Shown here: in pieces, positions 21,744 through 33,463 of the stretch | Layout: each line of letters begins with the position of its first letter | Position numbering within the stretch: position 1 is the first letter of the stretch | Source of the DNA: Dendrolimus kikuchii | Lineage: Eukaryota; Arthropoda; Insecta; Lepidoptera; Lasiocampidae | Reading direction: 5' to 3' | DNA length: 64,000 bases | NCBI GenBank assembly: GCA_019925095.2 | Contig: CM034408.1 | Coordinates: 4,961,001-5,025,000, forward strand | Translations under genes and position numbers: made by a program | The notes under the pieces: model-generated | Databases searched by the model: none | The model's input: only the letters and a program-made list of their open reading frames with translations | What the model was told of the DNA's origin: nothing

Positions 21744-21946
21744 AGGCAGACGGCCCGCCTGATGGAAGGCGGTTACCCTCGCGTATGGACACTTGCAACA
21801 CCAAAGGTGCAACACATGCACTGCTCCTCTATAAAGGGAGACTAGAACCTGGCCTTTAATGCCGGAACACAACTTACGCTGGTTATAGCGGTATACACTA
21901 GATCAGGGGTGGTAGCCATCCAGACAAGCAAATACCCTACCACCTG
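21744..21946 (-). mobile_element. Family S element, diverged
   Basis: Recognised by GCAGACGGCCCGCCTGATGG, GGGGTGGTAGCCATCCAG and CCCTACCACCTGG. No T tract remains, so it is older than the other copies. Confidence 0.7.
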
Positions 21947-21974
21947 GAAAACGTTTTAACAGTTGTAAGCGCGG

Positions 21975-22265
21975 CTTCTCTTCAAGCTACAACATGTTGC
22001 GACGCGGTGTTAAATTCGATTAGGTTTACATAGAGTAAATAATAACCATAAACAAATATTGAAACTAAATAATTAAAATGAAAAGTTAGCAGTAGGGTAA
22101 ATAAAAACCTTAATATTACTCATTGACATTTGACATCTTTGTTTTCCGTGATCACGGCTACTGAAAAGTGGCCGAAACGTCGGAATAAAAAAAATCAAAT
22201 AAATTACCGCGCTTAAAGCCGTTAAAACGTAGTTTTTATTATGTATACTAGTCGTGAAAACTTAA
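21975..22265 (-). repeat. Penelope-like terminal fragment
   Basis: The sequence around CTTCAAGCTACAACATGTTG matches the reverse of 46.66-46.72 kb. It then carries GGCTACTGAAAAGTGGCCGA and GCGCTTAAAGCCGTTAAAAC. Confidence 0.72.
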
Positions 22266-22556
22266 GAAAATATTACACAGTCATATGTCAAAATTTTAAA
22301 AAGTAACTAAAATAATAAATTAATAAAAAATTGAAAAAAGGAAGTAAGTATAAAAAGTCATTTCATTATTTTAAATTACATTTTTTAATTTGAGTTTTAA
22401 ATTGATATGACCTATGAAAGGGTCTATTAGTAAATAGTGCAATTTATTGGTGACAAGCGCGGTATAAAAATTGCTTCTTCAGGCTTGTGCGGGCCTGTGC
22501 AACGTATTTGTTCAACCACGAGTAAAGACCGCTCGCCTACATGAATTGCAAGAACT

Positions 22557-22880
22557 AATACATTACTAGGATAACCTCGTGACTTCGTCCGCCCTTGACT
22601 TGCATGCCCGCGGGATTCCCGGGATACACAGTACCGCAGCATTTAAAGAAGAATGTAAGTTATCGTTTTAATGAAAACTGTGTCGGAATAAGATAATTTT
22701 TATACACCGGAACAAATACGAGCCGCTCCCGGGAAAATTCCCTCGTGATTCCCGGGATAAAAAGCCGTCAGATTCTAAGTCTAACAATTTGCTGTCTATC
22801 AGCGAAAACCGCATCGAAATCGGCCCATAGTTTTTACGTGAATCCCCTAAACAAACAAGAAATCTATTCCAGTTGCTTAT
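22557..22880 (-). mobile_element. Helitron-like family B copy
   Basis: Reverse orientation. CTAGG near 22565 is followed by GACTTCGTCCGCCC and CCCGCGGGATTCCCGGG, and the head ends near 22880. Confidence 0.6.
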
Positions 22881-23284
22881 TTTTAAATAGCTCCAATGTA
22901 TAGACACAGCATGTTTAGAATTTTATAATATTATTAATAGTAGATATTGCTTCTGCTTTAATAGTATAAAAAAATCAATGTTATAAGTTGACACATCCTA
23001 ATGAGACTGTGGCGCTGACATTCGCTTTTCTATAAAACTTCGTTATTAGCTAATTCAAGTCAAATTATAAAATAATACGGGCAAGAACTTTGAGTTTAAG
23101 GCTCCAATAAAACAAGTTCGGAAATTTTAGGATTCTTCTTTAAGGTTTGCTGAACTTGTATTAAATATCGAAGATTTTAATAGCTTTTGAATACCTAAAT
23201 GTAAAAATAAATCTTAATAGTCTAATTCCTTCCTAAGTCTGTCTGTTTGTCTGTCAGTGTTGATCATCTAAGGAACTAGTATTT
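22881..23284. other. Spacer, nothing recognised
   Basis: No gene or repeat assigned. Confidence 0.4.
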
Positions 23285-23580
23285 TTTTTTATTTTTTTTA
23301 TTGCAGGAGATCAGCGGACAGGCAGACGGCCTGCTTGATGGATAGCGGTTACCATCGCCTATGGACATTTGCAACACCAAAGTTGTTACAAATGCGCTGC
23401 TGCTCTCTTAAGGGAGACTGGAGCCTGGTCACTAATGCCGGAACACAACTCAAGGTTATTATGGCGACATACTTTAGACCAGGGGTGATAGCCATCCAGT
23501 CGGGCAAATGCCCTACCACCTGGCTGTGGGTTGTAAAGTCGCCTCTTACGACAGGCCGCCCGGCCGCAGGAAATTGTATT
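23285..23580 (-). mobile_element. Family S element
   Basis: T-rich tail at left, full middle section, ending GGAAATTGTATTG. Confidence 0.8.
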
Positions 23581-26214
23581 GTAATTGTACAAAAAAGTAA
23601 TACGGTGCATTTCAGTTATCACGACCTCAGTTGTAAAGATTTTTGGGTATTGTCAACGCGGCACCCCAGTATTAGGAACTGCACCTGCTTCCGAAATGGC
23701 GGTGGTAGGATTACTGGTATGGATAGAAGGTAAGACTAACTGTACTGACTATGCGTGCTGATCACCAAGTCGTGAGCCTTGCAGCAAATCTTCTGCCTTG
23801 TCTCCTTCTTGCGGCCTTCGATACTATATGTACACACGCGACGCGGTATAATTGTACTTGTAGACAATTGGTGGTAGAAAGATATGCGGCTTGTCGTAGT
23901 AGGATCGACAGCAGACTGACTCGTAAAGACGAGCATAATCTAGAATAGAAAAGAATACGTCAAGGATAGTCATAATGGAACGGAAGATGGCGGCTGAAAA
24001 AAGGTGATTGGTTAACGCGGTTAGGAAAGGCGGGTAGTTATGGAAATTTTGACAGGACTGGATTTTAAACTAAGCGACGGGAACAGGTATGCGATGTAAT
24101 ACTTCAGCCCCATGAATTTAGAGTGTACTTACTTGTAGACGATAATAATTTGGCTATAGCAACTTCGGATGTGACACCGACTTCGGATATAGCGACAACT
24201 GTTTATGAACTAGTGTAAAAAGTTTCTAGAAATCACTTGTAGATATTGCGACCGAGTCAACAAACAAATACACAAATGTTCGTTCGTAGGATCATGAAGT
24301 TTTCTCATCATTTGTTTACATCCACGATGATGAGCAGTTGTAAGAAGACATTATTTTATAAATGTACAAATAAGTAATGTACTAAGGTACAATAAGATTC
24401 ACATTTTCACATCTCTTATGAGTTTTTGACTGATTATAGTAATTTATAGTATTTCGATAAAATTTTATAAATCATAAATACAATGCTAACCTCACGCTGC
24501 GTACTTAAGTACCGGATCCCGAGTCTATATAGTAATAGCGGCCAGCGAGTGTCATACTCAAACTTGAAAAAATAAATTCGACTAATTTAATTTTTGATAA
24601 GAGATATAGGAATTAATATCCGTTTTGCATTTTATACAGGAGTCCTCCACGCATAAGCCCGACTCTGACACGGCTGCTTTATAAATTTTAAATAATCTAA
24701 ATAATTACAGTGAATTCGTATAGAGAGTAATTTACACATGAATTAAGTCGTTAACAAATTTTGTTCTATTTGAAACAAACCATTTCAATAGCTATATTAT
24801 TCAAAAAAAAATATGAAAATTAACTTTACAAAGATTTTTGGCATTTGAATAGATCATATTGGCATACAAGGAGTTTGCGCAAAACGCTGTCGTTTTGAGT
24901 GAATTGACTAAGGGCGAATAAAATGTATTTTTTTTAGATTACTTATTCTGCGTTCTTTACAACGGGGTCTTCTTTGTTCTGATAAACGTATAATATTTTG
25001 AATTAGTTGAGTTTGCAATTTTATTAACCTTGGCACACATTCAAGAGAAATGGCTTTCACTTGTTTTTTAAGTTGAATCTTAACAGACTTTAAGATGTTG
25101 TAGAAAATATTTATTTTATGCTTTTCACTTACTCTTAAAATCGGTTTATTTTATGCCAGACAACTTTTGTTTTTCACTTTTAAGTAGTGTTGGATCCGGA
25201 CATGATTACAAAATAAGTTTGTAAAAGTAACATGACATTTTGTATTGAACCAGTACAATGTACCACTTTAAATGAGGAGAGGAGATTTGTACGGTTAGAG
25301 TACATTTGAAGCGATAAGGCCGGTGAGGTGGTGAGCGTCATTCCCTCATTTGTGCCGTTCAAGACTTTTAGTTTGGAAATGTTTGTTAAGAATCGGATGT
25401 GATCGGCCTCGGTCACCTCATTTAACTAGCAGTCGTACTATGACATGTCATGTTATGTCTCTCTCTTTGTCATGTGAATATTCTATAGTCCTTCCTCTTA
25501 CATTTAAGGCGTGAGTAGTAGTGTGAAAAAAGTCTTACATTTTCAAATTTTGAGCTGTGTCAGTATAAATGTATTTTATACGAGACAAATGTACTAGTTC
25601 ACACGTGTATTACTCAGCACTACTTTTAAGTGACGTATATGATATCCAATAACAATGAAATTTATACGAAACTATTTTAAATATTCAATCCAACAGAAAA
25701 TAATTATCAAAATTAGTTCCGAAAAAAAAGTTATGGCTAGGGCATAGATAAAAAATATCTCCACGACTTCCTCTGCTTTGTTCAAGGCGGTTGAAAACTG
25801 CACAGAAAAACGCCATTTGTTACGTTTAAGAACGAATCATTGCACAAGTCAATCTGCGTTTTAAATTCGCATGTTTGTAATATAAAGCTTATTCAAACAC
25901 AACGAGATTTGTTTGCCGATATAACAAATACCGTGGGTAAACATCGTTCTGATGTGTGAATCCTGAGTCGACATATAGAATAGATGTTCAACGTATGTAC
26001 AGTCGTGGTATGAAAAGGTTCGCCAGTTTTCAAATAGACTCATTTAACGTTCCGCGAGCACATGTTACCTTTTCAAACTAAGTTGCAAAGCAGACTGTTC
26101 CACAGAAAATTATGTTTACTGTTTGACAATAAAGTTTAAAATGACTTAGAAAACTCCCGGAATAAAAAATATCACACATTTTATTACATAAAATTTGTTA
26201 TCGATCAGTAAATT
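23581..26214. other. Longest stretch without a recognised repeat
   Basis: About 2.6 kb with no copies of the window's repeat families and no ORF longer than about 80 codons. Short phrases such as CTTCGGATGTGACACCGACTT near 24160 look unique. It could be intron or intergenic host DNA. Confidence 0.4.
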
Positions 26215-26370
26215 AATCACGTTGCAATTAGATTTTTTTTAAATCTGGCCATTTTGTCATTCCCAGAAAAGTTGCCTCGGGATTACCAGAATAAAAAGTA
26301 CCGCAGATGTTAAATCTAAGAATTCTTTGTCGATCAACGAACGCTGCGTCCAAACCGAAAAGTGCATATA
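26215..26370 (-). mobile_element. Old Helitron-like family B remnant
   Basis: TTGCCTCGGGATTACCAGAA and TTGTCGATCAACGAACG are mutated versions of family B phrases. Confidence 0.5.
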
Positions 26371-26799
26371 TTGGAAATCTTATTCAAAGCTTTAATTTAC
26401 TCAGCATTGCATAAGGATAGGTGTATAAAATTGTAACTATCGACCATTATAATTTTTACAGTCAGCTCTGACAATAGCCGGCCGCCATTACGGAACACTA
26501 TCCCGGGATATCGTAAAAACTTTAGCGCGTTCAAGTAATTACCGTATATTTTTTATTTATTACTTAGTTTTGTGCCTTACACATCTGTCTGTTTACGTCT
26601 AACTCTTTAGTGCTCGGCAGTGCAATTATAAAACCTAGCAACTGACATCGTTGGTAAATGAATGTTTGCGCGTTTATCGTTCTGCATTCGTTGATGTATT
26701 GTTCTTGCCAAAACATGTAAAGGCTGTATCGAAATATGATATCGCCCTCTACAATCTTGTGTTGGTTGCCGCCAAATACCAACCAAAGTCTATATAATA
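26371..26799. other. Spacer, nothing recognised
   Basis: No gene seen. Confidence 0.4.
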
Positions 26800-27389
26800 C
26801 TAGCTGTGCCCGCGACGTCGTCCGCGTGGAATTTGCTTTCAAAACCCTCCGATTTTGAAACATTCTTCATTGGTGCTCCGCTTTTATTGGTCTTAGCGTG
26901 ATGATATATAGCTATAGCCTTCCTCGATAAATGGGCTATCTAACACTGAAAGAATTTTTCAAATCAGACCAGTAGTTTCTGAGATTAGCGCGTTCGATCA
27001 AACAATATTAGTATATTTGGCTACAACACTAATACTTACACTTTAAATATCGCGATATCTTTTGAATAAAACGTCCGAATTGAATAATTCAGAAAGTTCT
27101 AGAAAGGTATTGAATTCCTCTTGAATATAGAGTAATTAATTTTGATAAGGATTAATACCAAGGTACAAAATAAAGAATTTTTGAAGCGACGGCATTTTAA
27201 TTATTGAAAAAAATAAAAGAAAACACTTATTGTGAGATAACTACAATAGTTAGACATATAGTTACGCAATATTTTTTGTAGACAATTATATGTTCTGCAA
27301 AGTGGTAGTACATTATTTTGTTCTATAATCAATAGTTTTAGCAGCGCACGCCGTGTAAGGATTTTTTCGGGTCATTTTTTTACACCTGA
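26800..27389 (-). mobile_element. Helitron-like element, long form, 5'-truncated
   Basis: CTAG at 26800-26803, then the reverse of the element at 6403-7175, including the GAACATATAATTGTCTACAA interior. It stops where the other copy still has about 180 bp to go. Confidence 0.78.
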
Positions 27390-27575
27390 TTCTACTTTTA
27401 TGCATTCTCTCTACATGTCCAATCCACCCTAACATTCCTTTTTCAACTCTTGTTATTACATCTCACAATCCACAACATTCCCTTATTACACAGTTTCTTA
27501 CCTTACATATCATTTAAGCTAACCGCACATATACTTCTCGAAGCTCCCATTTCAACTGCGTTTATCCTATAGGAA
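27390..27575 (-). pseudogene. RTE-clade remnant, old lineage
   Basis: Minus-strand phrases INAVEMGASRSICAVSLNDM and a GMLGWIGHVERMHK-type segment in shifted frames. This is the same lineage as the remnant at 1-1265. Confidence 0.6.
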
Positions 27576-27599
27576 GAATTAAGCATAATTATTTAATGA

Positions 27600-27840
27600 A
27601 AAGTTATGGTTTCTGAGTTCTTAAATGTAGGCAATGTTTTGGCCTCTCTGACTCTTTGCCTCTTAGGCAGCGCATTCCAAAGTTTAACAGCTTGCACTGT
27701 AAAGGAGTTATCATAAAAATAAGAAGTGTGTGCAGGTGTAGCCAGTTTACGATACGTATGAGTGCGCAAATTGTAGGAAGTAGAAAGGCGAAGGAATTCA
27801 AAACGATCTTTAAGGTAATGAGGACTAATAGGATTAAATA
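27600..27840 (-). pseudogene. CR1-like LINE C-terminus
   Basis: The minus strand reads FNPISPHYLKDRFEFLRLS and SYFYDNSFTVQAVKLWNALP through to TLPTFKNS without a stop. It aligns with the copy at 20.4-20.95 kb. Confidence 0.8.
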
Positions 27841-27844
27841 ATCC

Positions 27845-28205
27845 CTATCCCTATTAATATTATAAATGCGAAAGTAACTCTGTCTGTCTGTCTGTTCCGT
27901 TTTCACGTAAAAACTACTGGACCGATTTGGCTGAAACTCAGTATACATATATTTTCGATGCCGAGAATGAACATAGGATACTTTTTATCCCGGAAAATGG
28001 GATAGTTTCCGTGATAAAAGTATATTTGTCTCTCTGTTTGTTATCCTTTTATGGAAAGACTATTGGACCGATTTAGTTGATACTCGGTACATATGTAATT
28101 TGAATACCGAGGGTGGCCAAGGGATACTTTTCATCCCGGATACTAGGATAGATTTTGGGATAGATTTATGTAAAGTTTATCCCGGAAACTAGTATGTTAT
28201 AAAGA
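27845..28205 (+). mobile_element. Non-autonomous Helitron-like repeat
   Basis: Head ATTAATATTATAAATGCGAA with TCTG repeats, then two successive modules with ACTACTGGACCGATTTGGC / ACTATTGGACCGATTTAGT and TTTATCCCGGA. No coding sequence. Confidence 0.6.
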
Positions 28206-28711
28206 AGTGCGAGTATTCCGGCGAAAAGTGAGCAATTTGAGTCTTTCACGAAAACAGATGTTCTTTCTGTTTATTTGTCAACTTTGCGATATTCAAAAAT
28301 ACTAAAGACCAATGCTGAAATACGGTGTTTTTTTTATTACATAAAGAACAAAGTGAGTGAACGCATTTGCGGTGGTCTTCGTACAAACATTGCGAAAGTA
28401 TTTTGTGTATACAAAGATTTTTAAAATAGAACAGTTGGTTGTAAAAAAAAAAGAATCGTGTGTAGTTTTAACATTGAACTATGATTGATATGTAGTAACA
28501 CGTATTCGCAAAAATGTTGTAGTTAAAAAAATAGACGACATCGAAATTGTTTAATAATCGTTTAGGTATGTGGTCTAAATGTTTATTTTACTTTTCAAGT
28601 TTGCGACGTCTATCAAGTTAGGTATTTCTCAATAGTAAATTCCATATTAAACAAATTTCATAATTGAAATAATTGACATGAAAAATAAATAAGCATTAAA
28701 TTTATTGAAAA
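28206..28711. other. Spacer, nothing recognised
   Basis: A short match to the 10.5/14.3-kb repeat near 28580 is the only assignment. Confidence 0.4.
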
Positions 28712-28914
28712 CTAGCTGTCCCGGCAGATGTTGTCATGCCCTGAAAAAGTAAAAATATAGGCCCCGATTCTAGTGCTACCTATCGGTACCAATTGTGAAT
28801 CTAAACCATCCAGGGACCCACCCAAACGCACATAAAATGCTTAATCAAAATCGGTAAAGTCGTTCTCAAGTTATGTGAGTACATACATTCCTACGATTCA
28901 TTTTTATATATAAG
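28712..28914 (-). mobile_element. Helitron-like family C copy
   Basis: CTAG then CTGTCCCGGCAGATGTTG. The body contains ATCTAAACCATCCAGGGACC. Related to 48455-48690 and 60996-61689. Confidence 0.68.
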
Positions 28915-28926
28915 ATTATTAAAAAA

Positions 28927-29291
28927 GAGAAGGTAATACCGAAGTAAGAAAGAGAGTTGGTCTGAAAGAGAGTGTCGGGGTGAAGGTAAGGAAAGGAATG
29001 CTCCGGTGGTTCGGGCATGTGGAAAGAATGCATGATGAAAGAATGACTAAACAGATATACAATGCAAAAGTGGATGGATGCAGAAGTCGTGGAAGGCCAC
29101 GACACACCTTCCATGATCAAATTGATCGTGTACTAGCGGAGGGTGATGTCAGGAGCCTTAAGAACAGACGAGCGTGCTTGACAAGAGTTATGAATGTCAA
29201 AGAAGCAAGTGAGGTATGTAAGAATAAGCCTGAATGGCGCTCTGTTGTTCGTGCCTTCCCCGCAAGGGAACTGGCATGAAGTTGTGTATGT
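28927..29291 (+). pseudogene. RTE-family LINE 3' fragment
   Basis: Open from 28980 for 99 codons (GMLRWFGHVERM ... FPARELA), short ATGT tail. A perfect 12-bp duplication ATTATTAAAAAA flanks it (28915-28926, 29292-29303). Confidence 0.87.
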
Positions 29292-29303
29292 ATTATTAAA
29301 AAA

Positions 29304-29624
29304 AACTCGATTTTGTAGTAGTAGTAAGTAACAAAAATATCTTCATGCTACACCTGGGATAATGTTAATAACTCTGTCAGGCTGATGTAGCCAAGAGTTT
29401 AATGCATTATTTAAGATACGACATTGTTAATGACGTTAAAAATTGACAGATTACCCATTTAGGTTACGGGCAATTTGATAAGTCTGATCACTATGAGCGC
29501 TGGTCTGCATACATAACGTCCGTGTGGCAACTTGGCCTTAAGAGCGACTCACACTTGACCGCGCTCGCACAGGACCACGATCCTGCGGAGCGCGGTCCAG
29601 TGTAAAAGAAGTCGAAGTAATACG
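29304..29624. other. Spacer, nothing recognised
   Basis: GC-rich patch around 29540-29605 with GACCGCGCTCG and GAGCGCGGTC as an imperfect inverted pair. No gene. Confidence 0.4.
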
Positions 29625-29934
29625 TGAAGCAAAAACTTTGTACCCCTTTTTACGAAAATTGCTGCGCGGATGGAGGAGTATGAAATTTCGCACACTTATA
29701 GTTTATATAGAGAAGAAGCGACGAATGCTAATTTTTTTTAAAATTAAGCATTAAATCAATAAAAAAAAATATTACACACACTACCATGTATTTGACACAC
29801 ACACGCATATATACTCTTTTTTTACAGTTCAAGTCAAAATAGCAATGTAGCCTTGGCGAAATCTGTGATTATAGAAGTATAGTGTTTGACAAAAAAATTA
29901 TTATGGTCGAATTTCGACCACGGGCGTCCACTAG
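29625..29934 (+). mobile_element. Family D non-autonomous element
   Basis: Contains TTTTTACGAAAATTGCT, ATACTACC-type ACTACCATGTATTTGACA and GGTCGAATTTCGACCACGGG, ending CTAG (29931-29934). An inverted partner is at 31928-32285. Confidence 0.62.
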
Positions 29935-30243
29935 TTTTTATTATATCGCGTAACACCAATCATTCTGTTGTGCTTTTTTAGTATCAATAGAGTCAATAGT
30001 GTTACCTACGTAATATTAAATATAAACTATAAAGTCGTTCTTTTAATTAGATTAAAACAACAACAACGCCTCACCACCACAGTCCGTTTTAAGTGGGCAA
30101 TATAAATAAAGCTGCATTATTTATAAGTTTTCGCAGTTAGTATGAATAATGACTACCCTATCTTGAGCAATATAATAAACCAGACGAACTGTAGTTTTGT
30201 TTGTTTATTAAATGAAATTAAGCTTACATAATTCTTATTGAGT

Positions 30244-30560
30244 AGTCGTCGTAGCGTAATGGATAGAGCACGCGTCCCATACTCAAAAGGGCGCGGGTTT
30301 GATCCTGGTCGGAAATGCGTCACTTAGGCGGTTTTCTGACCCTGTTTGTATATTGTTACAATTACTACGTGCCAACAATGGCGAGGGGAAAACATCCTGA
30401 TACAACCTGCACATTGAGATAACCGATGTGTCAAACCTGCCAAGCCACCTTCGACAAGCGTGGCGGGTATACTCTCCGTTTCCCTTCCCCTCCTTTCCGC
30501 GCCTGTAATGGGAGGCCCGAGCTCAGCACTGGAATATTTATGAGCTGTTATTATAATATT
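30244..30560 (+). mobile_element. tRNA-derived SINE
   Basis: The head has an A-box-like TAGCGTAATGG (30252-30262) and a B-box-like GGTTTGATCCTGG (30296-30308). The body includes ACCGATGTGTCAAACCTGCC and GGCCCGAGCTCAGCA. Related copies are at 33.46 and 50.87 kb, with a tail piece at 57.09 kb. It is not a tRNA gene because the acceptor stem does not pair. Confidence 0.8.
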
Positions 30561-30915
30561 ATATTATAATTCTTATTATTGAAAAAAAAAAAACAATTTG
30601 CTGTCACTTTTTTTACTTTATGGCTTGGCAAACAAAGTTTAGAGATGTCATTACGATAAATATTAACAAATCGACGTGTCAATAATATAGATTTTTAAAT
30701 GCGAAAGTCGTTAGGGGCCGTCGAAGGTCACGACCAGTGATCAGAACATTTTGGTTAGGTTAGCTTCAGAGCAAAGCGCACGAGCCGAGCGAGCGTGCCG
30801 CGGCAACGGCTTGCGATTACCAGAGCATATTGGTCACCATTTACTCATTGATAAATTTATTAAATTGACCGATGCTCTTGGTCATTATTCATAATAATGG
30901 TCCATATTAATAATG
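30561..30915. other. Spacer, nothing recognised
   Basis: A GC-rich phrase with GAGCCGAGCGAGCGTGCCGC near 30780. No gene. Confidence 0.4.
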
Positions 30916-30979
30916 CCCGATTAATCAAATTACCCGTAACGTATACAGTTATACGTTACGGGTAATTTGATTAAACGGG
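30916..30979. repeat. Inverted repeat at a LINE 5' junction
   Basis: Arms 30916-30944 and 30951-30979 pair over 29 bases with one mismatch around a 6-base loop (ACAGTT). The right arm lies inside the RTE insertion. Confidence 0.9.
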
Positions 30980-31176
30980 CCACGACACACCTTCCATGAT
31001 CAAATTGATCGTGTACTAGCGGAGGGTGATGTCAGGAGCCTTAAGAACAGACGAGTGTGCATGACAAGAGTTATGAATGTCAAAGAAGTAAGTGAGGTGT
31101 GTAAGAATGGGCCTAAATGGCGCTCTGTTGTTCGAGCCTACCCCGCAAGGGAACTGGCGTGAAGTTATGTATGTAT
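30955..31176 (+). mobile_element. RTE-family LINE 3' fragment with 5' filler
   Basis: About 25 filler bases (30955-30979) precede RTE sequence beginning GGCCACGACACACC. It ends in ATGT repeats. Target duplication GTATACAGTTATAC at 30941-30954 and 31177-31190. Confidence 0.86.
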
Positions 31177-31204
31177 GTATACAGTTATACACTAATGCAG
31201 CTAA

Positions 31205-31525
31205 TATTTTTTATTTATTTTTTACTGTAGGAGTTCAGCAGATAATCAGACGGCCCACTTGATGGAAAGCGGTTATCATCGCCTATGGACATTTGCAACA
31301 CCAAAGGTGCTACAAATGCGCTGCAGCTCTCTTAAGGGAGACTGGAACCTGGTCACTAATGTCGGGACACAACTCAATAAGGTTGTTATGGCGACATAGT
31401 TTAGACCAGGGCTGGTAGCCATCCAGTCGGGCAAATGCCCTACCACCTGACTGTGGGTTGTTTTGTCGCCGCCTACGACAGACCGCCCGGCCGCAGCAAA
31501 TTGTATTCTTTCTCCGTTCACGGAT
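31205..31525 (-). mobile_element. Family S element
   Basis: T-rich tail at left, body intact to TTCTTTCTCCGTTCACGGAT. Carries a 2-base insertion in the CAACTCAA segment. Confidence 0.8.
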
Positions 31526-31927
31526 AGCTAATAATTAACACTGTAAGTGAGTCGTATTTGGACACTGTCATTACCGCTAACATAATCCCAGGTGTAGCAG
31601 GGTAATACTGCTTCTTAAACATCAAAACGTAATTTTAAATTTAGAACAATTATTTCTGTTGTTTGATATAAACGACGTTATCGGGTATGAGCGACACTTG
31701 AGATTGATAAAATGATAACACCTTCGACTTATAAACAACTTATCTTTGTAGTATTTCGAAAAACTAAGATATTTGTGTTTCAAAATCTGTATTTATAGTT
31801 TTTAATAATAAAGATAGTCTATAGAGTTCCGTAGCGAAATAGCAGAATGGATTGCGTTATATAATTTTAACACGGTTGTCTGCTTATCTTTTTTGTGTAA
31901 GAGTAGGTATATATAATTATACATACT
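31526..31927. other. Spacer, nothing recognised
   Basis: No gene seen. Confidence 0.4.
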
Positions 31928-32285
31928 AATGATTGCCTGTGGTCGAAATTCGACTATAATAATTAATGTCAAAGACTATATATACTTCTATAATCACCGA
32001 TTTCACCAAGGCTACACTGTTAATTTGGCTTTAACAATAAACAAAAGAATATACCTATATATATGCGTATGTGTGTCAAATACATGGTAGTGTGTGTAAT
32101 GTTTTGTTTTATTGATTTAATGTATTTTTTATGCATAATTAAAAAAAAAATATTAGCATTCTGCACTCCTTCTCTATATAAACTATAAGTGTGCGAAATT
32201 TCATACTCCTCCGTACGAGCAATTTTCGTAAAAAGGGGTAGAAAGATTATGCTAAGTTTTGCGTCACGTATTAATATATAGATTA
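31928..32285 (-). mobile_element. Family D element, inverted copy
   Basis: The reverse of 29625-29934: TGGTCGAAATTCGAC, CAAATACATGGTAGTGTG, TTTCATACTCCTCCGTACG. Confidence 0.62.
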
Positions 32286-32298
32286 TGTATACGTTTTT

Positions 32299-32916
32299 AA
32301 CCGACTTCAAAAAAAGGAGGAGGTTCTCAATTTGTCGGGATCTTGTTTTTTATTTTTTATTTTTTTTATGTAGGTTCACCGGTTACTCCGAGATTTATGA
32401 TCCGATTTACGTGATTATTTTTTTGTTCGACGCGGAATAGCTGCCATTTGGTCCCCTAAAAATTTTACATAGTTTGGCCGAGTAGTTTTCATTTTATGAA
32501 CATTTTTTATGAAAAAATTTCCATTCCGTTCCATATGTACACCGATTACTCTGAGAGTTATGATCCGATTTACGTGATTATTGTTTAGTTTGATGCGGAA
32601 TACTTGCCATTTGGTCCCCTAAAAATTTAACATACTTTGGCCCAGTAGTTTTTATTTTCCAAACATTTTTTGTTCCCGTTTCTTGGGACCTATATTTTTT
32701 TAAGGAGCGCGGCACCTTTCATAGGTCTACCCATACATAGCTAGAAACTAAAAAGTAACAAATAAAACTTGAGTCGGTGCAAAGTAAAACATACAAATTA
32801 CTATTTTTTTTTTTAAATTACTAAGCACCGACCTTAAGATGTTTTAGATAATATATATTAATAATAATAGCTTTAGAAATAAGTTATTTTATACTTTTTA
32901 GTTTTTGAAGTCGGTT
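32299..32916. mobile_element. Non-autonomous element with inverted ends and a duplicated module
   Basis: AACCGACTTCAAAAA (32299-32313) is inverted as TTTTTGAAGTCGGTT (32902-32916). A ~150-bp module occurs twice, about 32375-32520 and 32528-32670, sharing GATCCGATTTACGTGATTAT and GCCATTTGGTCCCCTAAAAA. No ORF. Confidence 0.6.
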
Positions 32917-33009
32917 TTTTTAAACGAAGTTTTTTCTATATGACGTTATACAATGATGTAGGGGAAATTGAAAAAAAAACCAAAAGTTAGGGATAGCAAC
33001 AACATTTAT

Positions 33010-33175
33010 ATATAACTCTCTTTCTTCACCGAATTATTTGGATTGGCACAAAATGTCTTTTCCTTCTACATTCCTCTATTCTGACATATGAGTACATCCT
33101 CTGTCACACCACAAATCATCATATCATCTTTCACACAATCTATCCGTCTCTTTTTTGCTCTACCTTTACATTTGT
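33010..33175 (-). pseudogene. RTE-clade 3' remnant, second lineage
   Basis: TCTTTCACACAATC and CTCTACCTTTACATTTGTA match, in reverse, the tail of the RTE-like copy at 56.6-56.75 kb (the GRPKKR and REVWKE-type coding region). Confidence 0.55.
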
Positions 33176-33240
33176 ATTAACTACACTAACACTACATGTA
33201 TAACTGAAAAATTAAAAAACCGATTCGAACATTTTCGAAT

Positions 33241-33358
33241 TACATACATACATAACTTCACGCCAGTTCCCTTGCGGGGTAGGCACGAACAACAGAGCGT
33301 CATTCAGGCTTATTCTTACACACCTCACTTGCTTCTTTGACATTCATAACTCTTCATA
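33241..33358 (-). mobile_element. RTE-family 3' end
   Basis: Short copy with a perfect 12-bp duplication ACATTTTCGAAT (33229-33240, 33359-33370). Confidence 0.85.
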
Positions 33359-33463
33359 ACATTTTCGAATCAAGTTTTAAAAATCTTAATTAGTTAGTTA
33401 ATAAATATTAAATGTATTTAAATAATAAACAAATAAATATTAATTAAATGTTAATTTAAATAC

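Noticed and set aside
23335..23733. 132-codon ORF with LKGDWSLVTNAGTQ
   Set aside because: The same peptide appears in most family S copies in mixed frames with no start conservation; it is a by-product of a noncoding repeat.
30244..30320. Possible tRNA gene
   Set aside because: A- and B-box-like sequences are present, but the acceptor stem does not pair and the unit is repeated with a shared 300-bp body, so it is a SINE.
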